Part shown: positions 50,199 through 59,476 of the stretch, one piece after another | How positions within the stretch are numbered: position 1 is the stretch's first letter | How the letters are laid out: each line of letters opens with the position of its first letter | Assembly: GCF_000385215.1 (NCBI RefSeq) | Contig: NZ_ARQK01000060.1 | Location: 92,916-156,915 of the forward strand | Direction of reading: 5' to 3' | DNA from: Thioalkalivibrio thiocyanoxidans ARh2 | GTDB taxonomy: Bacteria > Pseudomonadota > Gammaproteobacteria > Ectothiorhodospirales > Ectothiorhodospiraceae | Length of the DNA: 64,000 nt | Notes under the pieces: model-generated | Database searches by the model: none | Told to the model about the DNA's origin: nothing | The model's input: only the letters and a program-made list of their open reading frames with translations | Program-made: the position numbers and the translations under genes

Positions 50199-51629
50199 AT
50201 GGCGCTTGCCGATATCCAGAACCAGCTGCAACCGGTGATCCTGGCCGGCGGGACCGGTACTCGGCTGTGGCCGGTGTCGCGCAGCCACTATCCCAAGCAG
50301 TTCCTGCCCCTGACCGGCGACCAGACGCTGCTGCAGCAAACCGTCGCGCGCCTGGAGGGTCTGCATGCCGGCCCACCGCTGGTGTTGGCCAACGTGGACC
50401 ACCGCTTTCTGGCCGCCGAGCAGCTGCGCGCGATCGGCATCGAGCAGGCGCGCATCCTGCTGGAGCCGCAGGGGCGCAACACGGCCCCGGCGATTGCCCT
50501 GGCGGCGCTGCAGGCCCGGGCCGAGGGGCGCGATCCGCTGCTGCTGGTCCTGGCCGCGGATCACCACATCGGGGATGCCGATGCCTTCAAGGCTGCTGTG
50601 GGCCGCGCGGTGGCGCTGGCGGAGGCCGGCTATCTGGTCACGTTCGGCATCGTGCCCGTGACGCCCGAAACCGGCTACGGCTACATCCAGCAGGGCGAGT
50701 CGCTGGGCGAGGCCGGTGCGCGGGTCGCCCGTTTTGTCGAAAAGCCCGATGCCGCCACCGCCCGCGAGTACCTGAGACACGGGGAGTATCTCTGGAACAG
50801 CGGCATGTTTGTGTTCCGTGCCTCGCAGTATCTGCAGGAGCTGGAGCGCTTCGAGCCCGAGATCGTCACGGCCTGTCAGGCGGCACTGGAGGGGGCGCGC
50901 GAGGACCTCGATTTCCTGCGCGTGGACCCGGAGGCCTTCGCCCGGGCACCGAATATCTCGGTGGACTACGCCGTGATGGAACGCACCGACCGCGCGGCGG
51001 TCACGCCCCTGGCTGCCGGCTGGAGCGATATCGGCTCCTGGGCCGCGCTGGCCGGGGTGCGCGGCACCGACGAGCAGGGCAACACCCTGCGCGGCGATTG
51101 TCTGCTGGAGGACAGCGAGGGCTGCGTGGTCGATGCCGATGGCCTGCTGGTCGCCGGGATCGGGTTGCGCAACCTGGCGGTAGTCGCCACCCGCGATGCA
51201 GTGCTGGTGGCGGATCGCGAGCGTGTACAGGACGTCAAGCGCATCGTCGAACGGCTGAAGTCGGACAACCGCAGCGAGCATGTGGACCACCCGGCGGTGT
51301 ACCGCCCCTGGGGCTGCTACGAGTGCGTCGACGTCGGGCGGCGCTACCAGGTCAAGCGCATTACCGTAAAACCCGGGGCGAAGCTCTCGCTGCAGATGCA
51401 TCACCATCGCGCGGAGCACTGGGTGGTCGTCAGCGGCACCGCGCGGGTGCGCAACGGCGAAGAGACCTATCTGGTGACGGAGAACCAGTCCACCTATGTG
51501 CCGATCGGGCAGATCCATTCGCTGGAGAACCCGGGTTCGATCCCGCTGGAGCTGATCGAGATCCAGTCCGGCAGCTATCTGGGCGAGGACGACATCGTGC
51601 GGCTGGAGGACCTCTACGGTCGCGTCTGA
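50199..51629 (+). CDS. manC: Mannose-1-phosphate guanylyltransferase / mannose-6-phosphate isomerase
   Basis: A 476-residue bifunctional enzyme. The nucleotidyltransferase part has VILAGGTGTRLWPVSRSHYP, LAADHHI, PVTPETGYGYIQ and FVEKPD motifs. The C-terminal ~120 residues are a cupin with RPWGCYECVDVG, KPGAKLSLQMHHHRAEHW (metal-binding His) and VPIGQIHSLENPG, the isomerase domain. With manB it supplies GDP-mannose for surface polysaccharide or lipopolysaccharide. Ends 21 bp before the convergent dnaE2. Confidence 0.96.
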   Translation: MALADIQNQLQPVILAGGTGTRLWPVSRSHYPKQFLPLTGDQTLLQQTVARLEGLHAGPPLVLANVDHRFLAAEQLRAIGIEQARILLEPQGRNTAPAIALAALQARAEGRDPLLLVLAADHHIGDADAFKAAVGRAVALAEAGYLVTFGIVPVTPETGYGYIQQGESLGEAGARVARFVEKPDAATAREYLRHGEYLWNSGMFVFRASQYLQELERFEPEIVTACQAALEGAREDLDFLRVDPEAFARAPNISVDYAVMERTDRAAVTPLAAGWSDIGSWAALAGVRGTDEQGNTLRGDCLLEDSEGCVVDADGLLVAGIGLRNLAVVATRDAVLVADRERVQDVKRIVERLKSDNRSEHVDHPAVYRPWGCYECVDVGRRYQVKRITVKPGAKLSLQMHHHRAEHWVVVSGTARVRNGEETYLVTENQSTYVPIGQIHSLENPGSIPLELIEIQSGSYLGEDDIVRLEDLYGRV

Positions 51630-51650
51630 ATACCGCCCGAGGCGCAATCC

Positions 51651-54600
51651 CTATCCGAAGTCGCGGGAGCGGGTGGTCAGCTCGCCCAGCCAGGCGCTGC
51701 GGTCGATCAGGCGCTGCACGATCAGGTGGCCGACCCCCTCGCTGTACTGCCATTCCCCGTGGGCCTCCAGCAGGCGGCCGTGCAGGACCTCGGCGCGAAA
51801 GCGCTCCACCCGGTCCGGCCAGACGATCAGGTTCAGCGTGCCGCTCTCGTCCTCCAGGGTCAGGAACACCGTGCCGTTGGCCGACCCCGGCCGCTGGCGG
51901 GTGATCACGAGGCCGGCATAGCGGGCACCCGGATGCCCGGGGCGCTCCAGTAGCCGGGCGGCGGTGGCCAGTCGGCGCCGCTCCAGGAACGGGCGCATCA
52001 GCGCCAGCGGGTGCGGGCCCAGGCTCAGCCCCTGGGTGGCGTAGTCCTGCACCAGGTCATCCACCGCATCGGGGCGCGGCAGCAGCGGGGTCACGTCGGC
52101 CTCGCGCACCGTCTCGGCCGGGGCGTCGGCGAACAGGGGCAGGGGCTCCTCCACCGCCTCGGTCGCCCAGCGTGCCTGGTGGCGGTTGCCGGCCAGCCCC
52201 TTCAGGGCGTCGGCACGGGCCAGGCGGTTGGCCTGGGCGCGGGTCAGGGCGGCGCGGGCGACCAGATCCGGTACGTCCGCGAACGGGCGTTCGGCGCGCG
52301 CGGCGACGACACGCTCGGCCACGGCCTGCGCGAGCCCGCCGACCCGGTTCAGGCCCAGGCGCAGGGCCAGCGCGTTGCTTCCGGCCACCGGCTCCACCGT
52401 GCAGTCCCAGTCACTGCAGCGCACGTCCACCGGGCGCACCTCCACGCCGTGGCGGCGGGCGTCGGCGACGATCTGTGCCGGGGCGTAGAAGCCCATCGGC
52501 TGGCTGTTCAGCAGGGCGCAGGCAAAGATCGCCGGTTCATGGCACTTGAGCCAGGACGAGACATAGGTGATCAGCGCAAAGCTGGCCGAGTGCGACTCGG
52601 GGAAGCCGTACTCGCCAAAGCCGAGGATCTGCTTGTACAGCTGCTCGGCGAACTTCTCCGGATAGCCGCGCTGCCGCATGCCGTCCATCAGGCGCTCGCG
52701 GTAGCGCGCGAGCTGGCCGGTGCGGCGCCAGGCCCCGATCGCGCGGCGCAGCCCGTCCGCCTCGCCGGCAGAGAAGCCGGCCGCGACCATCGCCAGCTCG
52801 ATCACCTGCTCCTGGAAGATCGGCACCCCCAGGGTGCGCCCCAGCACACGCTGGATCTCGGCATTCGGGTAGCGCACCCGCTCCGGGTGGGCGCGGCGCT
52901 TCAGATACGGGTGCACCATCTCGCCCTGGATCGGGCCGGGGCGCACGATGGCGATCTCGATCACCAGGTCGTAGAAGTTCGCCGGCTTCAGGCGCGGCAG
53001 CATGCTCATCTGCGCGCGCGACTCGATCTGGAACACGCCCAGGGTGTCGGCCTTCTGCAGCATGCGGTAGACCGCCGGGTCTTCGGCAGGGATGTCGGCC
53101 AGGCCCCAATCGCGACCCCGGTGGTGCGCCATCAGCTCCAGCGCGCGGCGCACGCAGGAGAGCATGCCCAGCGCCAGCACGTCGATCTTCAACAGCCCCA
53201 CCGCGTCGAGGTCGTCCTTGTCCCACTGAATCACCGAGCGCTCCGGCATCGCCGCGTTCTCGATCGGCACCAGCTCGTCCAGCCGGCCCTCGGCGATCAC
53301 GAAGCCGCCGGTGTGCTGTGACAGGTGGCGGGGGAAGCCCAGCAGCTCGGCGGTCAGGGCCTGCCACTGCCGGGCCAGGGCGCCGTCCGGGTCCAGCCCG
53401 ACCTCGCGCAGGCGCTCGGCGGGGATGCCGTCGTCCCACCAGGCGAGGTTGGCGGTCAGCGCATCCAGCCGCGCGCGCGAGATGCCCAGGGCACGGCCGA
53501 CGTCGCGCAGGGCGCTGCGCCGACGGTAGCGGATCACCGTGCAGGCCAGCGCCGCGCGCTCGCGCCCATAGCGCTGGTAGATGTACTGAATCACCTCCTC
53601 GCGGCGCTCGTGCTCGAAGTCGACATCGATATCCGGCGGCTCGCCACGCTCGGCGGAGATGAAGCGCTCGAACAGCATGCTGGAGCGCGAGGGATCCACT
53701 GCCGTGATGCCGAGGGCATAACAAACGGCGGAGTTCGCCGCCGAGCCGCGCCCCTGGCACAGGATCCCGCGGCCGCGGGCAAAGCGCACGATGTCGTAGA
53801 CCGTCAGGAAGTAGGGCTCGTAGCCAAGCTGCGCGATGATCTCGAGCTCGCGCTCGATCTGCTCCGTCACCTTCGGCGGTATGCCGTCGGGCCAGCGCCC
53901 ACGCGCACCCTTCAGGGTCTCCTCGCGCAGATAGGCGGCCGGGCTCGTGTCCTGCGGCAGGGGATCGGTCGGGTAGCGGTAGGTGACCGCGTCCAGCGAG
54001 AAGTCGCAGTCCCGCGCGATCCGCACACTGGCCGCGAGCCAGGTGGCGGGATACAGCGCCGCCAGGTCGTCGCGCGGGCGCAGGCAGCGCTCGCCGTTGG
54101 GGAAGCGCGCCGGGGCTGCCTCGGCAACCGTGGTGCGCAGGCGCAGCGCGGTCAGCACGTCCTGCAGCGCACGCCGGCCGCGAGCGTGCATGTGCACATC
54201 GCCGCAGGCGACGATCGGGAGTCCCGTCGTGTCGGCGAGCTGCCGTGCGCGGGCCGCGAGCGGGGCATCCTCCGGCGTGCGCAACTGGCTGACCGCCAGA
54301 TGGGCCTGGCCCGGCGCGGCCCATCCCGCCAGCCAGCGGGCCGCCTCGGCGAGCGTCGGCTCCGCGATCTCGGGTTCGATACGCAGCAGGACCTGCCAGC
54401 CGGCCCGCGCCTCGGCGGGCAGGGCGTCGAGGTCCGCCTGTGTCAGGTGGTAATGCCCCTTGTCCGCCGCCCCGCGCGCACGGGTGATCAGCCGGCACAG
54501 CCCGGCGTAGCCCGCCGCATTGCGCACCAGCAGGGTCAGGGCGGGGCCGTGCGCCAGCCGGAAGGTCGCCCCCAGGATCAGGTGCAGGCCGCAGTCCTTC

Positions 54601-54785
54601 GCCGCTGCGTGGGCGCGGACCACGCCGGCCAGCGAGGCGATATCGGTCAGCGCCAGCGCGCGATAGCCCAGCGCCCGGGCCCGCTCCACCAGCTCCTCCG
54701 GGTGCGAGGCCCCGCGCAGGAACGAGAAGTTGCTGACGCTCGTCAGCTCGGCGTAGTCCGGCGGTTCGGGGGCGTTGGCATCCAT
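51651..54785 (-). CDS. dnaE2: Error-prone DNA polymerase III alpha subunit DnaE2
   Basis: A 1044-residue C-family polymerase, shorter than DnaE1. The PHP domain starts YAELTSVSNFSFLRGASHPE; the polymerase core has GRGSAANSAVCYALGIT and the catalytic PDIDVDFEHERREEV; the later FGEYGFPESHSASFAL and C-terminal OB-fold (PGSANGTVFLTLEDESG) complete it. DnaE2 acts in SOS mutagenesis, usually with ImuA/ImuB, but no imuAB gene flanks it here. A LexA-type operator abuts its start codon. Confidence 0.96.
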   Translation of the reverse strand: MDANAPEPPDYAELTSVSNFSFLRGASHPEELVERARALGYRALALTDIASLAGVVRAHAAAKDCGLHLILGATFRLAHGPALTLLVRNAAGYAGLCRLITRARGAADKGHYHLTQADLDALPAEARAGWQVLLRIEPEIAEPTLAEAARWLAGWAAPGQAHLAVSQLRTPEDAPLAARARQLADTTGLPIVACGDVHMHARGRRALQDVLTALRLRTTVAEAAPARFPNGERCLRPRDDLAALYPATWLAASVRIARDCDFSLDAVTYRYPTDPLPQDTSPAAYLREETLKGARGRWPDGIPPKVTEQIERELEIIAQLGYEPYFLTVYDIVRFARGRGILCQGRGSAANSAVCYALGITAVDPSRSSMLFERFISAERGEPPDIDVDFEHERREEVIQYIYQRYGRERAALACTVIRYRRRSALRDVGRALGISRARLDALTANLAWWDDGIPAERLREVGLDPDGALARQWQALTAELLGFPRHLSQHTGGFVIAEGRLDELVPIENAAMPERSVIQWDKDDLDAVGLLKIDVLALGMLSCVRRALELMAHHRGRDWGLADIPAEDPAVYRMLQKADTLGVFQIESRAQMSMLPRLKPANFYDLVIEIAIVRPGPIQGEMVHPYLKRRAHPERVRYPNAEIQRVLGRTLGVPIFQEQVIELAMVAAGFSAGEADGLRRAIGAWRRTGQLARYRERLMDGMRQRGYPEKFAEQLYKQILGFGEYGFPESHSASFALITYVSSWLKCHEPAIFACALLNSQPMGFYAPAQIVADARRHGVEVRPVDVRCSDWDCTVEPVAGSNALALRLGLNRVGGLAQAVAERVVAARAERPFADVPDLVARAALTRAQANRLARADALKGLAGNRHQARWATEAVEEPLPLFADAPAETVREADVTPLLPRPDAVDDLVQDYATQGLSLGPHPLALMRPFLERRRLATAARLLERPGHPGARYAGLVITRQRPGSANGTVFLTLEDESGTLNLIVWPDRVERFRAEVLHGRLLEAHGEWQYSEGVGHLIVQRLIDRSAWLGELTTRSRDFG

Positions 54786-54786
54786 A

Positions 54787-54806
54787 TACTGCTTATATAA
54801 ACAGTA
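54787..54806. promoter_or_regulatory. LexA (SOS) box at the dnaE2 start
   Basis: TACTGCTTATATAAACAGTA, on the dnaE2 strand CTGTTTATATAAGCAG, matches CTGT-N8-ACAG with one change. It ends 2 bp before the dnaE2 ATG, so there is no room for a normal 5' UTR with a ribosome binding site. It is also 50-90 bp upstream of the divergent methyltransferase gene. Confidence 0.82.
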
Positions 54807-54856
54807 TATGGGGCTGGCAAGAAACCCCGGCTTCGAGCAGGTGCGCCGGCTCCGGT

Positions 54857-55510
54857 ATGGTAGGCCCGCTACCGACCGATCCCAACGACGAATCCCCTAT
54901 GCGCAGCGCTATCTACAATCGGCTGATCGTCCGCCTTACCTCGCAGTGGTATGGCGAGGTCATGCGGCGGCTGCCGGACGGGGCGGCTCTATTGGACGTA
55001 GGCATAGGTACCGCTGGCGCGCTGCTCGCCAATGCCGCCACGGCGCGCGAGAAGGGGCTCGTCATCACGGGGATCGATATCGATGCCGACTACATCCAGC
55101 ACGCTCGGCGAGCCCTGCGCGACTCCTCCCTGGCCGATCGTGCCGAGGCCCGCCTCGAGTCCATCTACGACCACACGGGCGGTCCGTACGACGCGATCTA
55201 CTTCTCTGCCAGCTTCATGCTCCTGCCGGACCCCGACGGCGCTCTGCGCCACTGCCGCAGCCTGCTGAAGCCGGACGGCACGGTCTTCTTCACTCAGACC
55301 TTCCAGACCCGTCCCTCCCGCTGGATGGAGCGCTTCAAACCCCTGCTCAGGCGCATCACGACCATCGATTTTGGCCGCGTGACCTACGAAGAAGCGTTTC
55401 GGGAACAGTTGGCCGGGGCGGGGTTCGTGATCGACGAGTTCACCACGCTCGGACGCCACGGCCCGCGCGCATCCGTCCTTGCCATCGCCCGACCCGCCAG
55501 CTCCGCCTGA
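54857..55510 (+). CDS. Class I SAM-dependent methyltransferase
   Basis: A 217-residue protein, or 203 from the Met at 54899 (MRSAIYNRLIVRLTSQWYGE), which is the likelier start. The SAM site is LLDVGIGTAGALLANA, followed by ITGIDIDADYIQHARRAL and YDAIYFSASFMLLPDPDGAL, the Methyltransf_11/25-type core, and a C-terminal TQTFQTRPSRWMERFKP region. Its substrate is unknown. Possible control by the LexA box upstream is inference. Confidence 0.85.
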   Translation: MVGPLPTDPNDESPMRSAIYNRLIVRLTSQWYGEVMRRLPDGAALLDVGIGTAGALLANAATAREKGLVITGIDIDADYIQHARRALRDSSLADRAEARLESIYDHTGGPYDAIYFSASFMLLPDPDGALRHCRSLLKPDGTVFFTQTFQTRPSRWMERFKPLLRRITTIDFGRVTYEEAFREQLAGAGFVIDEFTTLGRHGPRASVLAIARPASSA

Positions 55511-55516
55511 AAGCAC

Positions 55517-55775
55517 GCCGGTTCGTCGCCGAGGCTGGGGCCTACCACTGTAGGAGGCGAGCCCCCTCGCCGATCGGGCATGTCCAACGCCCCATCGCCC
55601 AGAGGGCTGGGCTCCTACCGGAGAAGGGGGCTTGTGCGGCATGCCCCATGCCGGTTCGTCGCCGAGGCGGGGGCCTACCCACTGTAGGAGGCGAGCCCTC
55701 TCGCCGATTGGGTGTGTCCAGCGCCCCATCGCCCAGAGGGCTGGGCTCCTACAGGAGAGGGGCTGTGGCGGTATG
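55517..55775. repeat. Two tandem copies of a ~133-bp REP-like unit
   Basis: Copy 1 (55517-55649) and copy 2 (55650-55775) share nearly all their sequence, including GCCGGTTCGTCGCCGAGG, TGTAGGAGGCGAGCC and GCCCAGAGGGCTGGGCTCCT. Each unit has short palindromes (e.g. GAGCCC/GGGCTC) like Pseudomonas-type REP elements. No gene lies between 55511 and 55875. Confidence 0.8.
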
Positions 55776-55875
55776 TGAACAAGAGGGGTGACCTCTTCCG
55801 ATAACGCGCCGGGCTGCTCAATCCGAGGGTAGGGCCCGGGGCCTCCTGCGACTGAAGGCACCGCCGCAGCGTGCG

Positions 55876-58263
55876 CTAGAACTCGATGTCGTAGCGCAGC
55901 TCCTCGTCCGGCTGACGCAGGAAGTTGCCCTGCACCAGGTCGACCTGGGACTGCCACAGCAGGGCCAGGCCGTCCACGTCCTCGACATAAGCCGCCATGG
56001 TGCGCGCGCCGCTGGCGCGGGCGATGTTCAGCAGCGGCTCCAGGCGTGTGAGCTTGTCGGCGGCATCGTGCAACCCGTGGGTCAGGGGGCGGGCCACCTT
56101 CACGTAGTCCGGTCGCAGGCTGCGCAGGAGTTGGGTCGGTTGCTCGCTGGAAAGCCCGAAATGTTCCACGGCAATGCCGACCTGTATATCACGCAGGGCC
56201 TCGGTAATTCGTTCGGCCTGTTCCGGCTCCGCCACGATGTCCTCCTCCGCCAGTTGCAGTACCAGTGCCCGAGCCGGGAGGCCGGCATGCGCAAGGGTGC
56301 GACCAAGCCAGCCGGGCAGTTCCTGGTCGCGCAGCGACCCGCGCGAGAGTTTGACGAAGAACACCGAGTCCGGATGGGTGCGCAGCCGGGCGCCCAGGAT
56401 GTCCACCGCGTTCGTCAGCACCCAGCGATCCAGCGCCCGGTCGAGGTCCAGGTGTCCGGCCATGTTCACGAACGGGCCGGGCAGCTGGGTGTGGCCTTCC
56501 GGGTCGCGAATTCGAAGCAGGACTTCGTAGCGCTCGGCATTGTCGGAGCCGGCGATATTGGCGATGGGCTGATACACAAGGAACAGACGTTGTTCGTGAA
56601 TCGCCCGGGTAATCACCTGGCGCCAGTGCTGCTGCTGTGCAATACCGCGCTCCGGCGTGACCAGCGTCGGGTCCAGCTGGATGCGATTACCGCCTTCGCG
56701 GCGTGCCTGTGCGCAAAGCGCCAGTGACTGGTCCACCGCATCCGGTGCGGGCGTCTCCGCAAGTGCGGTGATGCCGATGCTGAGCCCAGGGGAGGGTGCG
56801 TGACTCGCGGCACCATGAGGGGCCGGGATTCGTGTGTACAGGTCGTCGCCCCAGTCCGACAGCGCGTCCGTGTCGGGTCGATGCAGCAGGACCAGGATGG
56901 CGTTCTCGCTGAACCGGGTGGTGCGCTCTCCAGGGGCGAGGCTCGCCGAGATCCGCCCCAGCAGGCGACGTTGAAGCGCGGAGAAACCGGCCACCCCGTG
57001 GTCGCGAATCAGGCTGGAGGCCTCGTCCCATTCGATACAGGCCAGGGCGACGATACCGGGCTGGGTAGCCAGCTCCGCGCGCCAGTGATCCAGCAGAGGC
57101 GTCAGATCACGGGATCGCAGGGTGGCAGGGGCGCGGGCGGCGCGGCGCCGACGACGACAGAGACGGGCCTCGGCACTCACCTGTTCCGGTGCCGTTTCGG
57201 GGGCTACGTGAGAAGACCCCGGGGGCGGCTCGAGCGCGGCATCTTCGTGAGCTGCGAGCAAGACGCGCGGGATGTCGAACAGCGTGGGATCCTGGGCAAG
57301 GGCCCGGGAGAGGGTTGCGGCCTCGTCGGCCGCAATGTCCGCATCGATCACAATGGCCTCGGGCAGGCTCTCCAGCGCGTGGCCAGGCACGTCGTCTTCC
57401 GGCGCGACGCGGTGGATGTCCAGGGCCGGAGACTCCTGCAGCGCGCGGGCGGGAGAGATCGACTGTCCCGTGGTGACCAGCATGACCCGCCACGGATCCC
57501 ATGGGCTGGAGTCCACCAGACCCTCCAGTGTTGCCGCCAACTCGGAAGGGATTGTGGGCATCATCAGGACCGCGTCCCAGTCGTCGGCCGTTGTCAGATG
57601 TTCGCCATCCCGCGTGTCTTGCAGGACCAGGATATTGGGCCGCTTGATGGCGTCGTCGGGTATTGGCGGGCCTGGTGGATCCGCCAGGACTACGCGTGAG
57701 TGCGGTGTCACTGTGGGGCTGGAATGCGCGGCCTCCTGCAGGTTGGCGTAGGTGTCCACGTGGAAGCCGGAGGCGGCCAGCTGCAGCGCCAGCTCGTCGC
57801 GAGCGACCCCGGCGGGGCCGAGCAGCTGGACGTGCAGGCGGTCGGGAACTGGAGTACGTGCACCACCCGCCTCAGGTGCGGGTATAACCCCGTCCGATGC
57901 GGCGAGGTCCTCCGGTAGACTCGCTTGCAGACGAAGGATCAGGGCACCGATGGTTTCCTGTTCATTGGACGTTGGAGGCAACGGGCTCTGAAGGTGCTGG
58001 GCTACGCGTTCGTCAATGCGCCGCGCGATGTTCAGGGACTCCTTCAGCGGAGTTCCAGCCAGGCCACTGGCAATTACCCGGGTCAGGGGACGCATCTCCC
58101 CCAGGTCCACATGGCGGCAGCCCCGCTGCCGGATCATGTACCAGCGGTCGGCGAGCTGGGCCACCAGACGCGGCAGCCCGTTCATGAAATCCTGACTGGA
58201 GGTACTGTCCGGGTGGTCCTGGACGGGCCCCGATTGCGGGATGCTGCCGGATAGGTCGGCCAT
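55876..58263 (-). CDS. FimX-like protein with degenerate GGDEF and EAL domains
   Basis: A 795-residue protein. Residues ~150-270 look like a receiver-like domain without clear phosphorylation residues, ~390-540 a GGDEF-like domain that lacks the GGDEF motif, and ~545-790 an EAL-like domain. The EAL motif is EVL (YEVLLRIRD), and the metal-binding DDFG is EHFG (GIAVEHFGLS). So it should bind c-di-GMP but not cut it, as Pseudomonas FimX does for type IV pili. A c-di-GMP receptor is the likely role; piliation is inferred. Confidence 0.85.
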   Translation of the reverse strand: MADLSGSIPQSGPVQDHPDSTSSQDFMNGLPRLVAQLADRWYMIRQRGCRHVDLGEMRPLTRVIASGLAGTPLKESLNIARRIDERVAQHLQSPLPPTSNEQETIGALILRLQASLPEDLAASDGVIPAPEAGGARTPVPDRLHVQLLGPAGVARDELALQLAASGFHVDTYANLQEAAHSSPTVTPHSRVVLADPPGPPIPDDAIKRPNILVLQDTRDGEHLTTADDWDAVLMMPTIPSELAATLEGLVDSSPWDPWRVMLVTTGQSISPARALQESPALDIHRVAPEDDVPGHALESLPEAIVIDADIAADEAATLSRALAQDPTLFDIPRVLLAAHEDAALEPPPGSSHVAPETAPEQVSAEARLCRRRRRAARAPATLRSRDLTPLLDHWRAELATQPGIVALACIEWDEASSLIRDHGVAGFSALQRRLLGRISASLAPGERTTRFSENAILVLLHRPDTDALSDWGDDLYTRIPAPHGAASHAPSPGLSIGITALAETPAPDAVDQSLALCAQARREGGNRIQLDPTLVTPERGIAQQQHWRQVITRAIHEQRLFLVYQPIANIAGSDNAERYEVLLRIRDPEGHTQLPGPFVNMAGHLDLDRALDRWVLTNAVDILGARLRTHPDSVFFVKLSRGSLRDQELPGWLGRTLAHAGLPARALVLQLAEEDIVAEPEQAERITEALRDIQVGIAVEHFGLSSEQPTQLLRSLRPDYVKVARPLTHGLHDAADKLTRLEPLLNIARASGARTMAAYVEDVDGLALLWQSQVDLVQGNFLRQPDEELRYDIEF

Positions 58264-58359
58264 GAGCTTCGAAGTCCTTTTTGACTATGCCGCGTCTACT
58301 ATAGACAACCATTCAACTAATGTGTGAATCCTTCGGCTCTCGAAGCAGGTGGGGCGAGG

Positions 58360-59262
58360 TTAGCTGGTGGAGAGGCAGTCGGGCAGCGATTCCACCAGTG
58401 AATGCGGTGTGATGCCGAGGTCGTGGAAGGTGCCGAGGGTGGCGCTGGCGACGTTGTCTCGTTGCATCAGGTAGAGCTGATCGCGGGTCAGGGGCGGGTT
58501 GGGTAGTAGCGCACCCAGGGTGGCCAGGGCGTGCCAGACCGTGAATGGCACAGGCAGCATTGGGCGTTTGCGGCCCAGGTGTGACAGGACCAGGGTCACG
58601 ACCTGGCGATAGGTGAGGATGTCCGGGCCGCCAAGTTCGAAGGTGTGTTGCGTGGGCGGCTCGTCTGCGCACAGTCTTGCGATGGCACGGGCGATGTCGG
58701 TGACGTGTACGGGTTGCAGGCGGGTGCTGCCGAAGCCGAACAGGGGAATCACCGGCAGGGGCGCGAGGCCGGCGAGGTTGCGCACAAAGGCGTCGCCCGG
58801 GCCGAAGAGGACGCTGGGGCGCACGATAACGGCGTTGGGGTATTCGCGAAGTACAGCGGCTTCGCCTTCGGCTCGGGCACGGATGTACGGCGAGGGCGAG
58901 CGGCTGTCGGCGCCGATGCCGGAGATCTGGATGACGCGCTCCAGCCCTGCCTTGTGTGCGGCGCGGGCGAGGCGCGCGGCGCCTTCGACGTGGATGGTGG
59001 TGAAGCGCAGGTCGCGTTGCTCCACGTACAGGCTGACGGCGTTGACGACGCCCCTGGCGCCTTCCACGGCGCGGGCGACGTCGGCATCGTCCCGGATGTC
59101 GGCGCGGCAGTGCTCCAGCCGGGCGTGGTCTTGCAGGGAGGCGGGCAGCCCCGGCCGGCGCGAGGCAATGCGCACGGGGTGTCCGGCATTGAGCAGTTCG
59201 TGCACGGTTGCGCGGCCGAGGAAGCCGGTGCCGCCGAATACCGTAATCAGGTTCGGGCGCAT
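58360..59262 (-). CDS. NAD(P)-binding atypical SDR (NDUFA9-like / complex I-associated)
   Basis: A 300-residue protein beginning ITVFGGTGFLGRATVHELLN, the nucleotide-binding GGTGFLG at the very start. It has the VNAVSLYVEQ, ISGIGADSRSPSPYIRARAE and VIRPSVLFGPGDAFVRN blocks typical of the NDUFA9/epimerase-like atypical SDR group, and a C-terminal helical part. Members bind NADPH and may act in respiratory complex assembly or as reductases; which one cannot be told here. Confidence 0.87.
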   Translation of the reverse strand: MRPNLITVFGGTGFLGRATVHELLNAGHPVRIASRRPGLPASLQDHARLEHCRADIRDDADVARAVEGARGVVNAVSLYVEQRDLRFTTIHVEGAARLARAAHKAGLERVIQISGIGADSRSPSPYIRARAEGEAAVLREYPNAVIVRPSVLFGPGDAFVRNLAGLAPLPVIPLFGFGSTRLQPVHVTDIARAIARLCADEPPTQHTFELGGPDILTYRQVVTLVLSHLGRKRPMLPVPFTVWHALATLGALLPNPPLTRDQLYLMQRDNVASATLGTFHDLGITPHSLVESLPDCLSTS

Positions 59263-59378
59263 GATGAGCCCCCTCCGGGCAAATCCGATCGTTACCGCAT
59301 GTGGATGGTTGTCGATCCGTCTGGGCGATGGCCTATAGGTAAGACTGGCGTGAAGGGAGAATGATCCCCGTGGGGTAT

Positions 59379-59403
59379 GGAAGAAGAGGGGTGTCCTCTT
59401 TCC
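59379..59403. repeat. AAGAAG-type palindrome family, copy 1
   Basis: A 25-bp unit starting GGAAGAAGAGGGGTG and ending TCCTCTTTCC, whose ends are inverted. Close copies lie at 60234-60258 and 60516-60540, and a shorter related one at about 55783-55799. Confidence 0.6.
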
Positions 59404-59420
59404 TGGTTATGTGCTTCATG

Positions 59421-59447
59421 GGCAAAAGGCAAGGTCTGACCCCGGAA
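59421..59447. repeat. Dispersed 27-bp repeat (single arm)
   Basis: This 27-bp stretch starting GGCAAAAGGCAAGG and including TCTGACCCCGG is identical to 61954-61980. There it forms one arm of a perfect 23-bp inverted repeat. Such sequences resemble REP elements mobilised by IS200-like transposases. Confidence 0.75.
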
Positions 59448-59476
59448 CTCTCGCGATGCCCAATAGGTGAAAGACC

